Below are positions 47,531 through 64,000 of a DNA stretch of 64,000 bases, piece by piece. The position numbers and the translations under genes are program-made. Below the pieces are notes generated by a model that made no database searches, was not told the DNA's origin, and saw only the letters and a list, made by a program, of their open reading frames with translations. Origin of the DNA: Ophthalmolycus amberensis (taxonomy: Eukaryota > Chordata > Actinopteri > Perciformes > Zoarcidae). The DNA is taken from NCBI GenBank assembly GCA_024529925.1, contig JAFEUB010000912.1, forward strand, positions 186,001 through 250,000, given 5' to 3'. The stretch's first letter is position 1, and each line of letters opens with the position of its first letter.

Positions 47531-50500
47531 TTGGAGTTTTATTCTGATTCTTTAAAAAATACACACACTCAGCAGAGTCTTATAGAAAAACCCTGCGTTC
47601 ACTTTATTCAAACTACAGTGACTTTAAACAGACCAATGTCGAACTATAACGTAGCGCAATCAGTGATTTTAGGCTTCATCCATTGTGACAGCTCCTCCAT
47701 GGAAACAATGAAGTGGTGCACGTTGACCACACGTGTTCAGATGCAGCAATGAGAAAGGCCTGCAGTGTGGTCAGACAGACATGGAGGAGTGGTTAGGGAC
47801 ATGTGCCTGTATTTGTACATGATAGAGTCACAATTAGGTGACGAGGAGGACAAAGCTCTGTTAGTTCAATGTATACAGGTCATGATAGTATTCCCCAAAA
47901 GGCAAAAACACATCTGCCCAGAGATGCTCTCCCACCTAATAAGATTAAGTCTTCTGGACTGTGGCTTGGAGAGTTTTTATTTTTTCCCTCTTAAGTTGCC
48001 ATGCAAAGTAAAAAGTCATCACAGTGTAGTGAATTGTTTCCTTGGCGCTGCTGGCGACCTGATGTTTATTCTGTGGCCAGGGTTATACTTTCTTAAGAAG
48101 GCGGTTTGCCTGTAATTATTGAAATTGAAAACTGTAGAAAAAGAGCCTGAAAGCCAGTGATCACAACGGATGCACCGTGGCAGCTGAGGCTGGAGTCTGA
48201 CTGCTCTCAAACTGTCACTTCTGGGTGAGTAAGAAAATGTTGCTTTAAGGTCCTCCAGAATCACTTTTTGTTTTTGTTTTTTTGGAAGTGGTGTCTGCAT
48301 GTGGCAGCTGGTGTCTCCTGTATGCTGATTTAAGTCACCATTCAAAGAGGACGCTTTAAATGCACAATTGTGTGTTGTCTTCTAAATAGTACTAATAGTT
48401 GTATTTAGTTGGAGGTACTTTTTAATGTTTTTATTACAAATCTCACTAAAATGTGCACTGTTTTTAGAAGGGGTTAACAGAGGAGAAAAATAGGAAACAC
48501 AGGAAGAAAAAGACGTGTGAAGACTAATGCTAAGGATCTGGATTCAGACAAAGAATGTCATGGTTGCAAAACAGAACACCCCAGTTGTCCTGAAGTATAC
48601 CCTTAATGTATTGCCAAACCTTTTTAGGTATCTATTTCATCCTTTCACTTCAAAAGACTCCTTGCTGAGGCAAGTCACCGTACCTGTATATCTTAAGCTA
48701 ACATGAAACAGATGGTCAGACTTTCGGCTCAGTGTCTCGCAGGAGGCGAAAGCCAAAAAGCATCACCGCCTCAGCAGCTGTGTTCCATTTCGACCACAGC
48801 CTTCCATCGCCTAGAAGGCTTAAACATTGTTTGCACAAGAGCAATGTGAAGATGAGTTTACGTTAACACCAGCAAATGTAGGTCTTTAGTGGGAATTAGG
48901 TGTATTTGTCAGCATTGTTGACATGGCTGCAGGTGATTATTCGCTCACTGGAGTGTGTCATGCTCTTTAACCCCAACTGGTGTGGCACAGAGATGACCAC
49001 CCAGTCAGAGAGGATGAGAGGCCTGCTAAGAGGATGTGGTTTTTATCAAAAACTTGGCTGGTTCCTTCTCTCTCTTTTTTTCGAAACACATGAGCAACAC
49101 ACAGTTATCGAACAGCCGGGAAAAGCCACGACTTTCACTTAAAACTAATAAATTCCAGCTCTTCCAAGAAATAATCCACACGGCCAATTTAATCCCCGGC
49201 TGGGCGGAACCAACCAGCTGCCGGCAGGCACGGTTTGTTGCCGCTGCCAGTGAAACATGAAAGAAGTCAATCCTGTAGGCAACTTGCACGTAGTGGTAAA
49301 ATTGAAAGTGTAACACATTTAAATAACCTGCCTTCGTGCATGCTTTTGCTTTGCAACACAACTATGTGTTTGACCTCAAGGGTCAGCGCAGATCCACAGT
49401 TTGCAACTCATGCCTGCTAGAGAACACCACATACAATAAAGGTTTATTCATAGAGTATTTATGGCGACGTGAGCGTGCCTGTGTGTGGAGTTTGTTCAGT
49501 ACTTAACCATGTTTGTTTTCTAGGGATGTCTCTGAGTGTAACAAGGGTGGTTTGTTACACTCTGTTACAAGCCTTTGAGCACGTAAAGATCATGATCCAG
49601 CAGTTCAGTGTTATTCATTGGTTGGTTTGAGTACTGATCCAGTTTCTTTAAAGATTATAGAAGAGTCCGTGTAGGGTTACAGATCTGTCTGTAGAGCTCA
49701 CTGTGCACAGGTTACGGTATCTTAGGTTCGGTTTTGACGGTCAGTGAGGTAATTTCGTGCAACTATTACTGCTGTTACACATTAAAGTCCCGATCTTTAT
49801 AGGTCTTGATTATGACCTCATATCTCCCAAATTATCATAGAAACTATTTCCACTATTCCAAGATACCATCTGCAACATTTTGTATTTTTTTTAATGTCCA
49901 GATTAGATAAGTGAATAAGTAAGAAGATGTGAGATATCCCCGGGTCTTGCAGTGGAAAAACATCGGCTGTGCGTGGTGGAGTGGAAAGAGCTCCCCATGG
50001 AAACCTGAATATGTGCCATGGAGCTGAATTAGTGTACCAGGGTACCACAGGGTCAGACCTTATCACAGCAGCCATTATCATGCAGACTGTTTGATAAGGC
50101 CTCAATCAATCTGCTTTGCAGCACATGAAAGAAAAAATGTGTTGACTTCTGCAACAGACAGAAATGCATCAATATGCACGCACAGTTCTCTGTAACATGA
50201 ACCGTGTCAACATTAACGAGTGAGCATCTATCTCTCACTCACCTCCTGGCAGTTTCTGATAGTTTAGGAATCATAGTAAGCAACAAGTCTATCATTTTGA
50301 TAATGTAAATGTGTGCTCTGGGAATTGTAGGGGGAAAGAACAATTAATACAGGAGTCATTCCTGTAAGTAAAATATTAGAATACCTCTTCCACCAATGAC
50401 TTTAATATCGTTACTGTGTCTTTAGGCAGCCATAATGTATAAATACAAACATTGTAGGAGCGTGGCTGTGTACAGATGATGGTTATGCAACAACCATGAA

Positions 50501-53500
50501 GGCCACTGAACTTCATGTCGGACTTTGTCACGGCCCAGGTTTAAGAAGTTGCAGCAATAATGTGAGATGGTAAAAGACGTGGTGCAAGGTGACGGACAGA
50601 TAGATCATGGTGCTGAGTCACTGAAGGCCCTTCAGTGAAGGGACATGACCAAACATATTCCCAGCGTGTTTGATCTATAGCAAAGGCCACAGTGCAGTTT
50701 GACGAGGAACGAACCGGCTAAATGCTCCATACCGCTTTTGTTACTTAAAGAGCAGTGAGGTAAACTGGAGAAAGGTGTTTTACAGTAAAACACAAGGTTT
50801 TTAAAGGTACGGTAAAATGTTTGAGACTGTGGGCTGGGTGTCTAGTGGCCCCTGTTGCTGCCAATAGCTCTACAGTATGCAACTCGGAGCAGCTTTTGAC
50901 CATGTGTGCAGCATGCCTGCCCTGTGCCTGTTCTCAGTTACAGTACTACATAAATATCAACCCATCACCTGAAAACCTTGTGTAAATCTGTCAAAACTAT
51001 GGAAAACAAGCCACGTTTGTTTTTATTCAACAGCTTTTTTTTTTTTTTAAATCAACATTCATAAACACCTGTCATGAATTTAGAAATGTCTGATCATACA
51101 TATATTAATCTAATTAGTGTGGTTTCTTCATATCATAAAGTGTTTTTGTTGCTCTTGGAACATCCAGCTGGCTCTGTCTGGCCCAGTGCATGATGGGATA
51201 CACTTTTGACCGATCCCGTAATGCTTCCAGGAGGAGGATTAAAGAAATCTGGATGATCTGAGAAACGTGCTGCTAACATATTTTTATTACTGACTCTGCT
51301 GTTTTCAGAGCAGTGTCAGTTACAGCAGTCACGCTGCGCTGGTATGATCATGGCCTTAACAGCCACCGTCTCGGAGGGAACTGCTCCATTTTGCGGCTGT
51401 GCTTGACCCCAAAGGTGTCCAGTGAATCAACGCAATTGCTCCCCAATGTGTTACACTCTTTATCGCCCCTCAAGCCGAGTTATTCTCTCAGCTACTGGAT
51501 GGGGGGGGGGGGGGGGGAGCAGGATTTCTGGGAATGAAATCAGAGCTCGCTGCTAAATAGGTGTTCCCTCTCACTTCTGCTAAACGCTCCAGAGACAGCA
51601 AAGAGCCAGTTCTCTTCTCTGGTTTCCTTTAATATGAAATGTCCACCCCAGGCACATGTGTTTAGAAAATGACAGAACATATTTATTTTATGCGCCTTTA
51701 TGGTCACATTTTGTGTGCATGTAGTATGCAGCTGTCGACTTGTTCCTATACGTCCCTGTAGTGCAGTTGGTAGTATTTGAGCAGGGGGGGAATCCTACCA
51801 GATTGAGAACCCACAGGGAACCCTTCATCTACCAACACCTACGCTGAGAAGTGAATCAAACGGGGGGTTATTTTCTTTTTGTGTAAAGCATTTGACATTA
51901 TAGTATGCAACAGGGACCCTAAATGTGGTGCAGTTGCACAACATGATTTACGCTCCAGTTAAGATCTTCCAGTCCAAGTTAGGATGTCCCAGACATACAG
52001 AACGAGGTGAGGGTGTTTTATTACCAGGGCCATACCTTCCTTCTGCACATGCTCGCCTGTAAGCAGGAATAAGTCGCATGTGACATAATCATGTGCTTAG
52101 CTGAGAGTTTGAGGAAAAGAGAGAAACATATATTCAGCATCGATGCAGAAGGAAATGTATGCATAACTCCTCCAGTTGTAAGTTATCACCTAAATTGAGA
52201 ATTTATTGGGGAAATATCACCCAAAGGAATTTCATATCTCCAGTTGTGTACCTTTGTATAGATCTATGTTTCTAAACAACAGCTGCTATTTGACTTACAT
52301 TCTTTCTCTTTCAACAATGTATTTGACATAACGCATAACTTCAGCCCCCCCCCCCCCCCCTTCCAACCTTAAAGAGAGTAAAGTGAGCTGAGCCTTTCGT
52401 AATACGTAGCCTAACACTACAGTCGACCGTTGAGCTTCAGAGTGCTTCGACTGCAATAACCTCTCTTTTCTGAAGAAACTGTCACAGCTATGGCATAACT
52501 ATGGATCTGCAATAGGAAATGGTAGAAAGCATTGCCACAGCTCTCAGTGCTGCGGAGTCAATAACAAGGTGAGAAAACAAAACTCATCCTATAACATGAA
52601 ACCATCTCCGAAATGACTCATTGCATCCAGTTTATTACCTAAACCAGTCTTAACACAACCATAATCTTTTTGAAAATAGTATAAGGTTTGGGTAACAACA
52701 ATGCAACACAGGTAATGGTTTGATTGGCCAACATTAGTAGCAAAACAACAGATCAACATCAAGTTGTGATTGCTTTTTCTCAACTGAGTATTTTTCCATT
52801 TCAGTGTGTGCGGTTGTGGACAGACCTGAGAGCTGATGTATACTTGAATCTTAAGTGTATTTTGGTGTTTGCTTTTCTTTTCCAGCAGCACACACCGGTC
52901 TGCTCTCCCAAGCACTACTGTAATCAATCAGGTAGGCAGCGGAAAGAGTCTGACGTCAGAAGCGTGGCTGCTTGCGTAACCTCGCTCCACTGTCCCATAG
53001 ATTTGTCATCCGGAGCAATCTAGAGAAGCAAACTCAACCTCTCTTATCACACACTCTGTCTACCGCGTGTTTTGGCCCCCGGGGGTCCAGCTTGACTGGT
53101 CAACTCAACCTGGCTGAATATAGACGGCTTATCTGCAGCCATGGCAGACTGAGCCCGACAACACACTCTGAAAGAATCAAACTTTTTATTAATTCACAAA
53201 GCCAAAGTAGGTTTTCAGAATGAAACATGAAGTGTTAATGTCACCCGTGCTCTGTATTAGCAGCAGCTGCATCACTATTTTAGCTTTGGCAATATCTGTC
53301 CAGTCACCCATGATGCACACTCTAATAATAGCAAAGTGTATCTTCTAGTATAACATGTCCTCAGTGACAGATGAGGGAAGTCTTCTTGGGCAAATAATTC
53401 ACTTAGATTGTCGTGGGCTCTGACAGAGAAAAGAGCTTCACAACTCATCCTGTGCGACAGACGGTAGTGTTATCTGTCTTCGCACGATTGGTCATCGTGA

Positions 53501-56500
53501 CACTTGGCTGCTTGTTGTTTGGCTTCATCGATTTTCAGCCAGGCTTTTACAACACGCTGTGACGTCCAGGCATGTCCTCGACTCTTGAGAGAAAAGCCTG
53601 TTTCCTCTGCGTTGTTCCTCGTCCTGTCGCTGCCCGTGAGGCAAAGACAGAGAGAAAGATATTTGACAGCAAAACAAATTGCTGTCTGACTTCTTTTATC
53701 CGCCTGTGAGCACAAACGCAGAGAAAGAAAGTCTTCAAAGGACTTTCATTGATGGCCGTTATTATCATTTCCTATGTTGCATGGTTAGGACTGGAACCTA
53801 CGCCTGCCTAATGCACCATTTGTTAAAGGTGTGTTTAAATACGGGCTATCTCACCGCGCCTACTAGACTCACAGTCTCAGTTGTCTTGGCTCCAGCAGGA
53901 TGTCAACTCAGGGATAAACAGAGGATCCAGTGGCAGTGACATGAAATCACAAAAGGGGAATTAAACACAAAGCAGTGAACCCATTTGAGGAGTTTTTGTT
54001 GTTGTTGTTGTTGTCTCATTTGTGTTAATTGCTTTTGTTCCACACTGCACGAATGAATGAAACATCCGTCTGACCTCCCTCTGACGTGAGGCTGTGAGGG
54101 AACCTGAGAATGTCAGGCGGCCTGACATTTACCTCCCGTCGCTTTTCTATCGTTCCCAAGTGTTTCGCATTCAGGTAAATGCTGGTTCTAGCTCCCAGGA
54201 TGCACAGCTGCTACATGGAGGGTTATTTATAGTCGGATGACGCAGATGTCTGACATCGGCACCTGGCAGGCCCCTCAGCTGGAGACGCCTCTGCCCAGCT
54301 CCCCGACAACCGAAGCGGATGCTGTTGCCGGGGAAACAGGATTATGTTGACATCACAGGATTCGAAGTGGTCTTCTGCGGAGACCGAATCCATACTTACG
54401 CCCACCACCCCGATCTCTCTGAGGCTTGTGAGACACTGTCAACGTCCTGCTGTGTGTTGTGGACAACGGTGTGAACTAAATACACACGCGCATGTTCAGG
54501 GAAGACAATGTGCGTAAGAGTGCGTGTCTGCCTCTCCGTGTTTTATTGCTGCATCACTAAAAACCCACACAGATCAATCATGAAATGAACTTTACTCGCT
54601 TGTTAACATTTTACAGGTGCACTAACATGCTGTGTGCACATGTATGATTTGTTAGGGATTGTCTATAAATGACATATTTGGGTCATTTTAAAAGAGGAAA
54701 TTACTGAAGTTTTCACCTGTATTGTTCACTGGCACATCACATACTGGCAAAACAATCTTCTCACCACTCAAAGTGTCGTGTCTGCTATCGTGTCAGGTCC
54801 TTCATTAGAGGATATTTAGTGTATTTAAACATATACTAGACTGCATGCAGGACAGGATAAGATATGAAGACTCCACTCCTGTAAGAACAGATGCAGAGAA
54901 GACTCAAAAGGGTTAAATAAACTGGAGGACCCTGAATGCATCTGACAGCAGCTAAACAAATCAATCTAATATGTGTGCGTTATTTTACTCAAATGGTCCA
55001 TCTGATTGCCTCAGATGGACCATTACCTACAGTTGTAGGCATTAAAAGCTGACATTATGTTCAGACCAGAGGAATGTCTCTGTATCTGCAGCAATAACAA
55101 ATAAAAAAGCACTCTGCACCAGAGATAAGGAGGCACAGTGGAAAGAGGGGGCAGTGAGGTAAATGAAAACTCAAACAGAAAGCTTGAAGGGCATCACGGG
55201 TTATCGGAGCCTTTTCATAAACCCCTGCACAATCATGAGCTAATTGAATAAATGTTTGTCCGTGGGGGTTGCAGCCTTTCATTTTCCGTTGGCTGTATAA
55301 ACACAACTCACAGGTAAGGCTACTTTAAACAAGGCCATTTACCAAAAAAGATAAGGAGCTATAAAATGTGTGATCGGCAAGCAACATTTTCAAGGTTTAA
55401 TAGCCTGCTATCATATAGTTTAAATACTCTGCGGTTGACAAACGACTCCTGGATTTCAGTGAATGATGGTGTTCTTGAAGTTTTCTATGGAGTCTGTTTT
55501 ATGTATCAGATACTGTTAGAGGCTGAGTTTGTTATTATGAACATAACAGTAAATTTAGAAAAACACATGCATTTGTATTGTGTATATTTTACACAATTTG
55601 TTATTGGGGATAATGGGCCTCCAGGGGTTTTTCAAACCCTGTGATGTTGGTGTGGATGGAGATTATACTGCTCTACAACGCCAAATGGTGGAAGTCATGG
55701 AAGTACCATTTTTTGGTGAATCGTTAATATATTTTAATTTTCGTCTCGAGTTTCTATAAGTCTGAGGAAAATGTTGATATTCCCAAAGGCCTCATCTTGT
55801 TCCTCTATTATTCCTTTGCATTTCCTGAATAACATAACCTGCTGCTAAATGATTAGCCTCAGCCTGTAGCGTCACGTTGCCTTTGCCATGCAGCGGCGCT
55901 CTCACGACTTGAACTCCGAGCATATCGTGAACACAACTTTCCAATTCTGCACTCTTAGAATTTACCAACATTTCCTCTTTCCTGTAACGATAATTGCAAA
56001 ATAAATAGTGATGCTCCAAAATGTTAATAATGAAGTGTTTTTATACCACATGAAGAAGGCAGTTGCTAAATATAATCATAATGGAGAAAGAAAGTAAGAC
56101 CAGATAAGCTAGTCCTACTAGAAGCTAACTAGCCTAGCTTAGCAGGCTAAAACTAACTGCCGTCACTGCAATCCCTGACTCATGGTGATTTCATGTGTTT
56201 CAGTTACCTTTACATGACATATTTAAATTAATTTGAATTAAATTAAAGTATGTAATTAGTTTAAATGGACAAGAAAGCGGACACAGATGTTTGTATATTG
56301 GCTGCTGTGTTTCCCTCTGACATTCAGACTGTTCAGAGTCTATGTCTTTTATGTTAAGTCTGTGACAATGAATGCTATTAATGTGGCTGAAAAGGTCGCA
56401 ACTGGTTTTGTTTTCTGGATAATCCTGCTTGGTCAAAGTAACCGGTCTTCTGTTGAAGTGCCCTTCAGCAAAGCCTTTAAGACCTGCAAACATTCCCTGA

Positions 56501-56530
56501 GCAAATATACATGTAGGTGGTGTTTGCACA
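47531..56530. other. 9-kb intergenic region between zdhhc18 and tent5b
   Basis: No exon that I can support on either strand, and no recognisable tRNA or microRNA. It contains a 17-base G-run at 51501-51517, a 16-base C-run at 52345-52360 and a short (GTT)n near 53998. In human, from memory, genes such as SFN, NUDC, KDF1 and TRNP1 lie in the corresponding part of the block. I see no trace of them here. Confidence 0.5.
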
Positions 56531-56533
56531 GCT

Positions 56534-56592
56534 GTAATGAATAGAATAGAATAGAATAGAAAAGTACTTTATTCATCCCCAAGGGGAAATTT
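56534..56592 (-). mobile_element. 3' end of a LINE-like retroelement
   Basis: A (TAGAA)n run at 56542-56563 adjoins AAGTACTTTATTCATCCCC and AAGGGGAAATT. On the minus strand this reads as the tail GGGGATGAATAAAGTA followed by (TTCTA)n, a common 3' end of fish LINEs. Only the terminus is recognisable. The family is not certain. Confidence 0.6.
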
Positions 56593-56869
56593 GTCTGTGG
56601 CAGCAGCAAACAGGGTTACACAATAAAATAATGTATCTGATCGCTGTCATTTTTACTTATGACACGAATTACCAAATTGCAGATCACTAAACGCTCATTT
56701 ATAATATTGCTGCGGCATTAGATCAACGGACAATTTAATCATAATGATTGCTTGAGGGAAAACCCTGTCAGCATGCATGGTGCACGCGGGAGCAGAGCAG
56801 AGAGGGGGAGGAGGCTGTCAAATGCGTCACGCGAAGGGTGTTTCCTACAGACAGGGCGTCCATAATCAA

Positions 56870-57128
56870 TGGTCAACCACAGCAGCCAATCACAGGGCTC
56901 ATGCTAATCAGGACGCTTTAAACCCTCTGATGAATCGGTTCTCTGCGCACTGACCGGATTTTAGCTGCTCCCACCTCCTTCACCGCTACAGTAGTAACAG
57001 GACCTCCGCGCCGCTGACCTCCACGGGAATAGCTCACTTGCGTTGAAGACAGAAGAGCTCAGCTGAGAGGAAGCGCTCGTTCACGTTCTGCTCATTTCTT
57101 TCGTTTTTCTTCCCACATTAAAATCGTC
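56870..57128 (+). promoter_or_regulatory. tent5b: tent5b promoter / 5' UTR
   Basis: CCAAT at 56886-56890 is followed by an AT-rich TTTAAA near 56936 and then by a GC-richer leader up to the ATG at 57129. This spacing fits a promoter with a start site about 100-170 bases before the ATG. Inference from motifs only. Confidence 0.45.
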
Positions 57129-61341
<4,213 letters not shown>

Positions 61342-61385
61342 AGTGGCTGGAGGTGGACTGAAAAAAAACCGGAAAAAAAAATACA

Positions 61386-61556
61386 AATAAATGAAACTCA
61401 TTCATGCCAAATGTGACTTGACTAAAACGATCCTGTACTGCTGTACATCTGCTTGAGCCGACGCATACGTTTTTCTCACTCGTATTCTCTTGCAAAACAT
61501 CTGAGATTGCTGGTGATTTCTGAGATGTAGCGATGATGTCATCTTCAAGTATTAAA
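61386..61556 (+). terminator. tent5b: tent5b polyadenylation signals
   Basis: AATAAA at 61386-61391 is 45 bases after the stop. ATTAAA at 61551-61556 is 210 bases after and is followed by GT- and T-rich sequence. TENT5 genes usually have longer UTRs, so further distal sites may exist. Confidence 0.5.
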
Positions 61557-64000
61557 GTGTTCATGAAGCTTTATATGTCAAAAATACATTTTTGAGGAAA
61601 CAAACATTGAAGCTGGTGGTATTGTCAAAGTCTGGCTTTATTTTTTTCTTCTTTTTTTTGAATTACATACTGGACCAAAGATGCATTTGTTGTTCAGAAA
61701 GGGAATGTTGTTATGATTCCAAGTGCCTAAAATGAACCATAAAATGTCCTGAAAAACATTTGTAAAGTGAAAACTGTGCATTCGGTGTTTTCTAGAGTAC
61801 TCTGTCTCTCTTTTCAGGAACAGACTCATTCATTTTTGTGACATTAAAAAAAAGTGAAAAACTACTTTTCTTTTGTATCGTGGTTATTTCATTTTAAGCG
61901 TGGCCTACAATGGTTGTTGACATTTTAATCTTCGGTGCTAAGGGCTGCAGTTGGATTAAACTGGTCATTATCTGAACCGCTTCACCATTCACACAGCCAG
62001 CTTGTATATTCTCACATGGACATCATAAATAGCAGGTTTTCCTTGAAACTGAAATTGGCTTTGACTCCCACTTTGTTCTATTTTGCTGTGGATGGATTGG
62101 AGGTAGTCTATCCTGTACTTGATAAACTGACAACAAGGCAGCTCATTTCCAGTAACCAGGCCCATTGAAATGCATATACTGTCGGCTGGAGTGAGTTGCA
62201 TTTGTTAAACTGGGCTGAGGATCCATTACGATCTGAGGACATGAATCATAAGGAGGCTTTTTCTAAAGCACAATGGCTTCTCTCTCTCCTCTGCGACACT
62301 AAAGCTTCTTAACAAAGACTGGCCTGTTCTCCCACCATGGCGCTTCTGGAAACCCAGCCCTGTTTGCTTGACTGAGTCCACATCCATGTAATTTTGTCTG
62401 AGTCAAAAAACCTTAAGCTAGAATGGTAAAGCTTATTAAAAGACTGAGATGGTGGAATCGACACAGCTCATATCGATTATTAGCAGACCTTGGTTCTTTA
62501 CGGGCCAATATTGACATCCGCCGAGCAAAGTGGGAACAAAAAAAGTTATTTTTCCATATGCGCGTCACACTCATTCACTCCACATTGAGCTCTAACTAGA
62601 TTTTTAAGTTGGGTGTTGAAAGACAATGTGGTGTTATTGAAGCTTATACATGCACTGCCTTATCTTTTGTATAAATCTGTTAACAGGGTTTCTGGGAACA
62701 GTCCGTACCAGAGCCAGGCTAAAGTAGTGGACTGTCAATTTTTCCAATCCGACATTCTTTGTCTTGTGTTATCTTGGACAAACAGCCAGGTTAACCGAGG
62801 GGGAACCTGCAGGGCAATGCTCTGCTGTTGGGCCCCTACTGACTTCCCTCTAAGCATAGAGTATGTAGCCTCCACCATTAAGTCTGGTGCAACCAGTGCT
62901 CCTATGCTGGAATAATACGTACTTTGTCATTAAACGCAGCTTGATTTTAAATATGCATAATGTGAGCACAACATAAATAACTATTAATTAAAGGGGGACT
63001 CCACCAATTGTACATGCAAACATAAGTTCACTTGCCATGAGCAGTGCTACTCGCCCTATAAGCAGCTGTGTTCTGTCCTCTGTGGCTCTGAAGGAGCGTT
63101 CTAAAGTCTGAGAGAATTTATTTACTTTTATCTTGGCTTGGCGTTGGAGACTACACATTCTTAACAGAAAGCCTGAGTTACAAACAGGAGGGCAGGAGTT
63201 TGATTCATCATTATTTCTTCATAAAGTGCAATATTAGATCAGTGGAGCGCGCCCCTTAAATGAAATGACCAAAACCATCTGCCATGCAGCGAACCTGAGG
63301 CTTTTGGAGCGCCTCAGCATTGGCTTGCACAACTTGTGTACTGTTACAAGTTGGAGCAACTTTGCAATCTTCAGTTCACATTAGTCAGTGCTTGACGTTT
63401 TGGATTCATACGAAATTCAAAATGACAAGTGCTCTTATGGCTCAGGGGGAGTCTTCACAACAGAGCGAGAGAGGAGATGATGCCGTCTTCTTCTATATTT
63501 TCAACTCTTTCATTGGATTTGCTAGTTCATTGGTGGTCACATGACACCTTTGCATACAGTGAAAAAACTACATGCATGTTCAGAGTCTTGACCTCTATAT
63601 GCTGCTCCTACCTAAAAGACAGTATGTTTTCTAATAGGCTTTTCCAATATACCTACCTCCACTGAGATATAGTTTATGGAAACCCACAGAGACTAATATC
63701 TATTATTCAGTGTCTACATCATGCTTATCCTTTCTTCCACTTTATAGAATAACAGCATGTTGCTTCAAAAACATACAAATGTTTGGAGAAGACTGAAATA
63801 TGATGAGCTGAAGGGCACAGTTCAGCAGTAAAGATACTGGAAATGATTTCCTGCTGACTTGAGGCCAAAGTTTTGAATCTAACATCCTGGTAATCTGTCA
63901 TAATCACTGGCTCTGCTTGTTCTGGCACAATGTCCCAAGCGTTATGTGGCGTCTGTACGTTGTTCCTTTTGTGCTGTGTTTGTTATTCATGAGTGTGCAT
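61557..64000. other. Right-edge intergenic sequence
   Basis: No coding exon found. Around 62988-63120 the sequence (GGGGGACTCCACCAATTGTA, then AGCAGTGCTAC and GTGGCTCTGAAGGAGC) resembles a fish interspersed repeat, at low confidence. The remainder may hold the distal tent5b 3' UTR. Confidence 0.4.

Overview
This is vertebrate nuclear DNA, almost certainly from a ray-finned fish. The genes have many short exons joined by GT-AG introns. There are long AT and GT microsatellites, and the dispersed repeats (an L2-type LINE, a tRNA-headed SINE and a short MITE) are families I associate with percomorph teleosts. The species cannot be fixed from the window.

Seven protein-coding genes can be rebuilt exon by exon with continuous reading frames: nr0b2/SHP (minus strand, 1.6-2.6 kb), gpatch3 (7.6-10.4 kb), gpn2 (11.1-13.9 kb), arid1a (17.5-31.4 kb, 20 coding exons, 2308 aa), pigv (33.9-35.8 kb), zdhhc18 (40.7-46.1 kb) and a TENT5/FAM46 gene best called tent5b (57.1-61.3 kb). 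All but nr0b2 are on the plus strand. As I remember it, the same genes lie together in human 1p36.11 but in a different order, so this is a conserved but rearranged block. The genes are not one pathway: nuclear receptor co-repression (nr0b2), a G-patch protein (gpatch3), RNA polymerase II assembly GTPase (gpn2), BAF chromatin remodelling (arid1a), GPI-anchor synthesis (pigv), protein palmitoylation (zdhhc18) and poly(A) polymerase (tent5b).

Regions without genes: 1-1.26 kb has nothing recognisable. 2.7-7.5 kb is intergenic with one old dispersed repeat. 14.2-17.4 kb is repeat-rich DNA upstream of arid1a. 35.9-40.6 kb holds a cluster of transposable elements, including a 5'-truncated L2 LINE with an almost intact reverse transcriptase. 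47.5-56.5 kb and 61.6-64 kb show no gene.

The most notable observations are two minor-class (U12-type) introns, an AT-AC intron in zdhhc18 and a GT-AG intron in gpn2, both with near-perfect 5' splice sites and branch points. Others are a reading-frame break in the first exon of zdhhc18, two alternative C-termini for zdhhc18 each with its own poly(A) signal, and an in-frame 45-bp triplicate inside gpatch3. I found no evidence of a novel multi-gene system.
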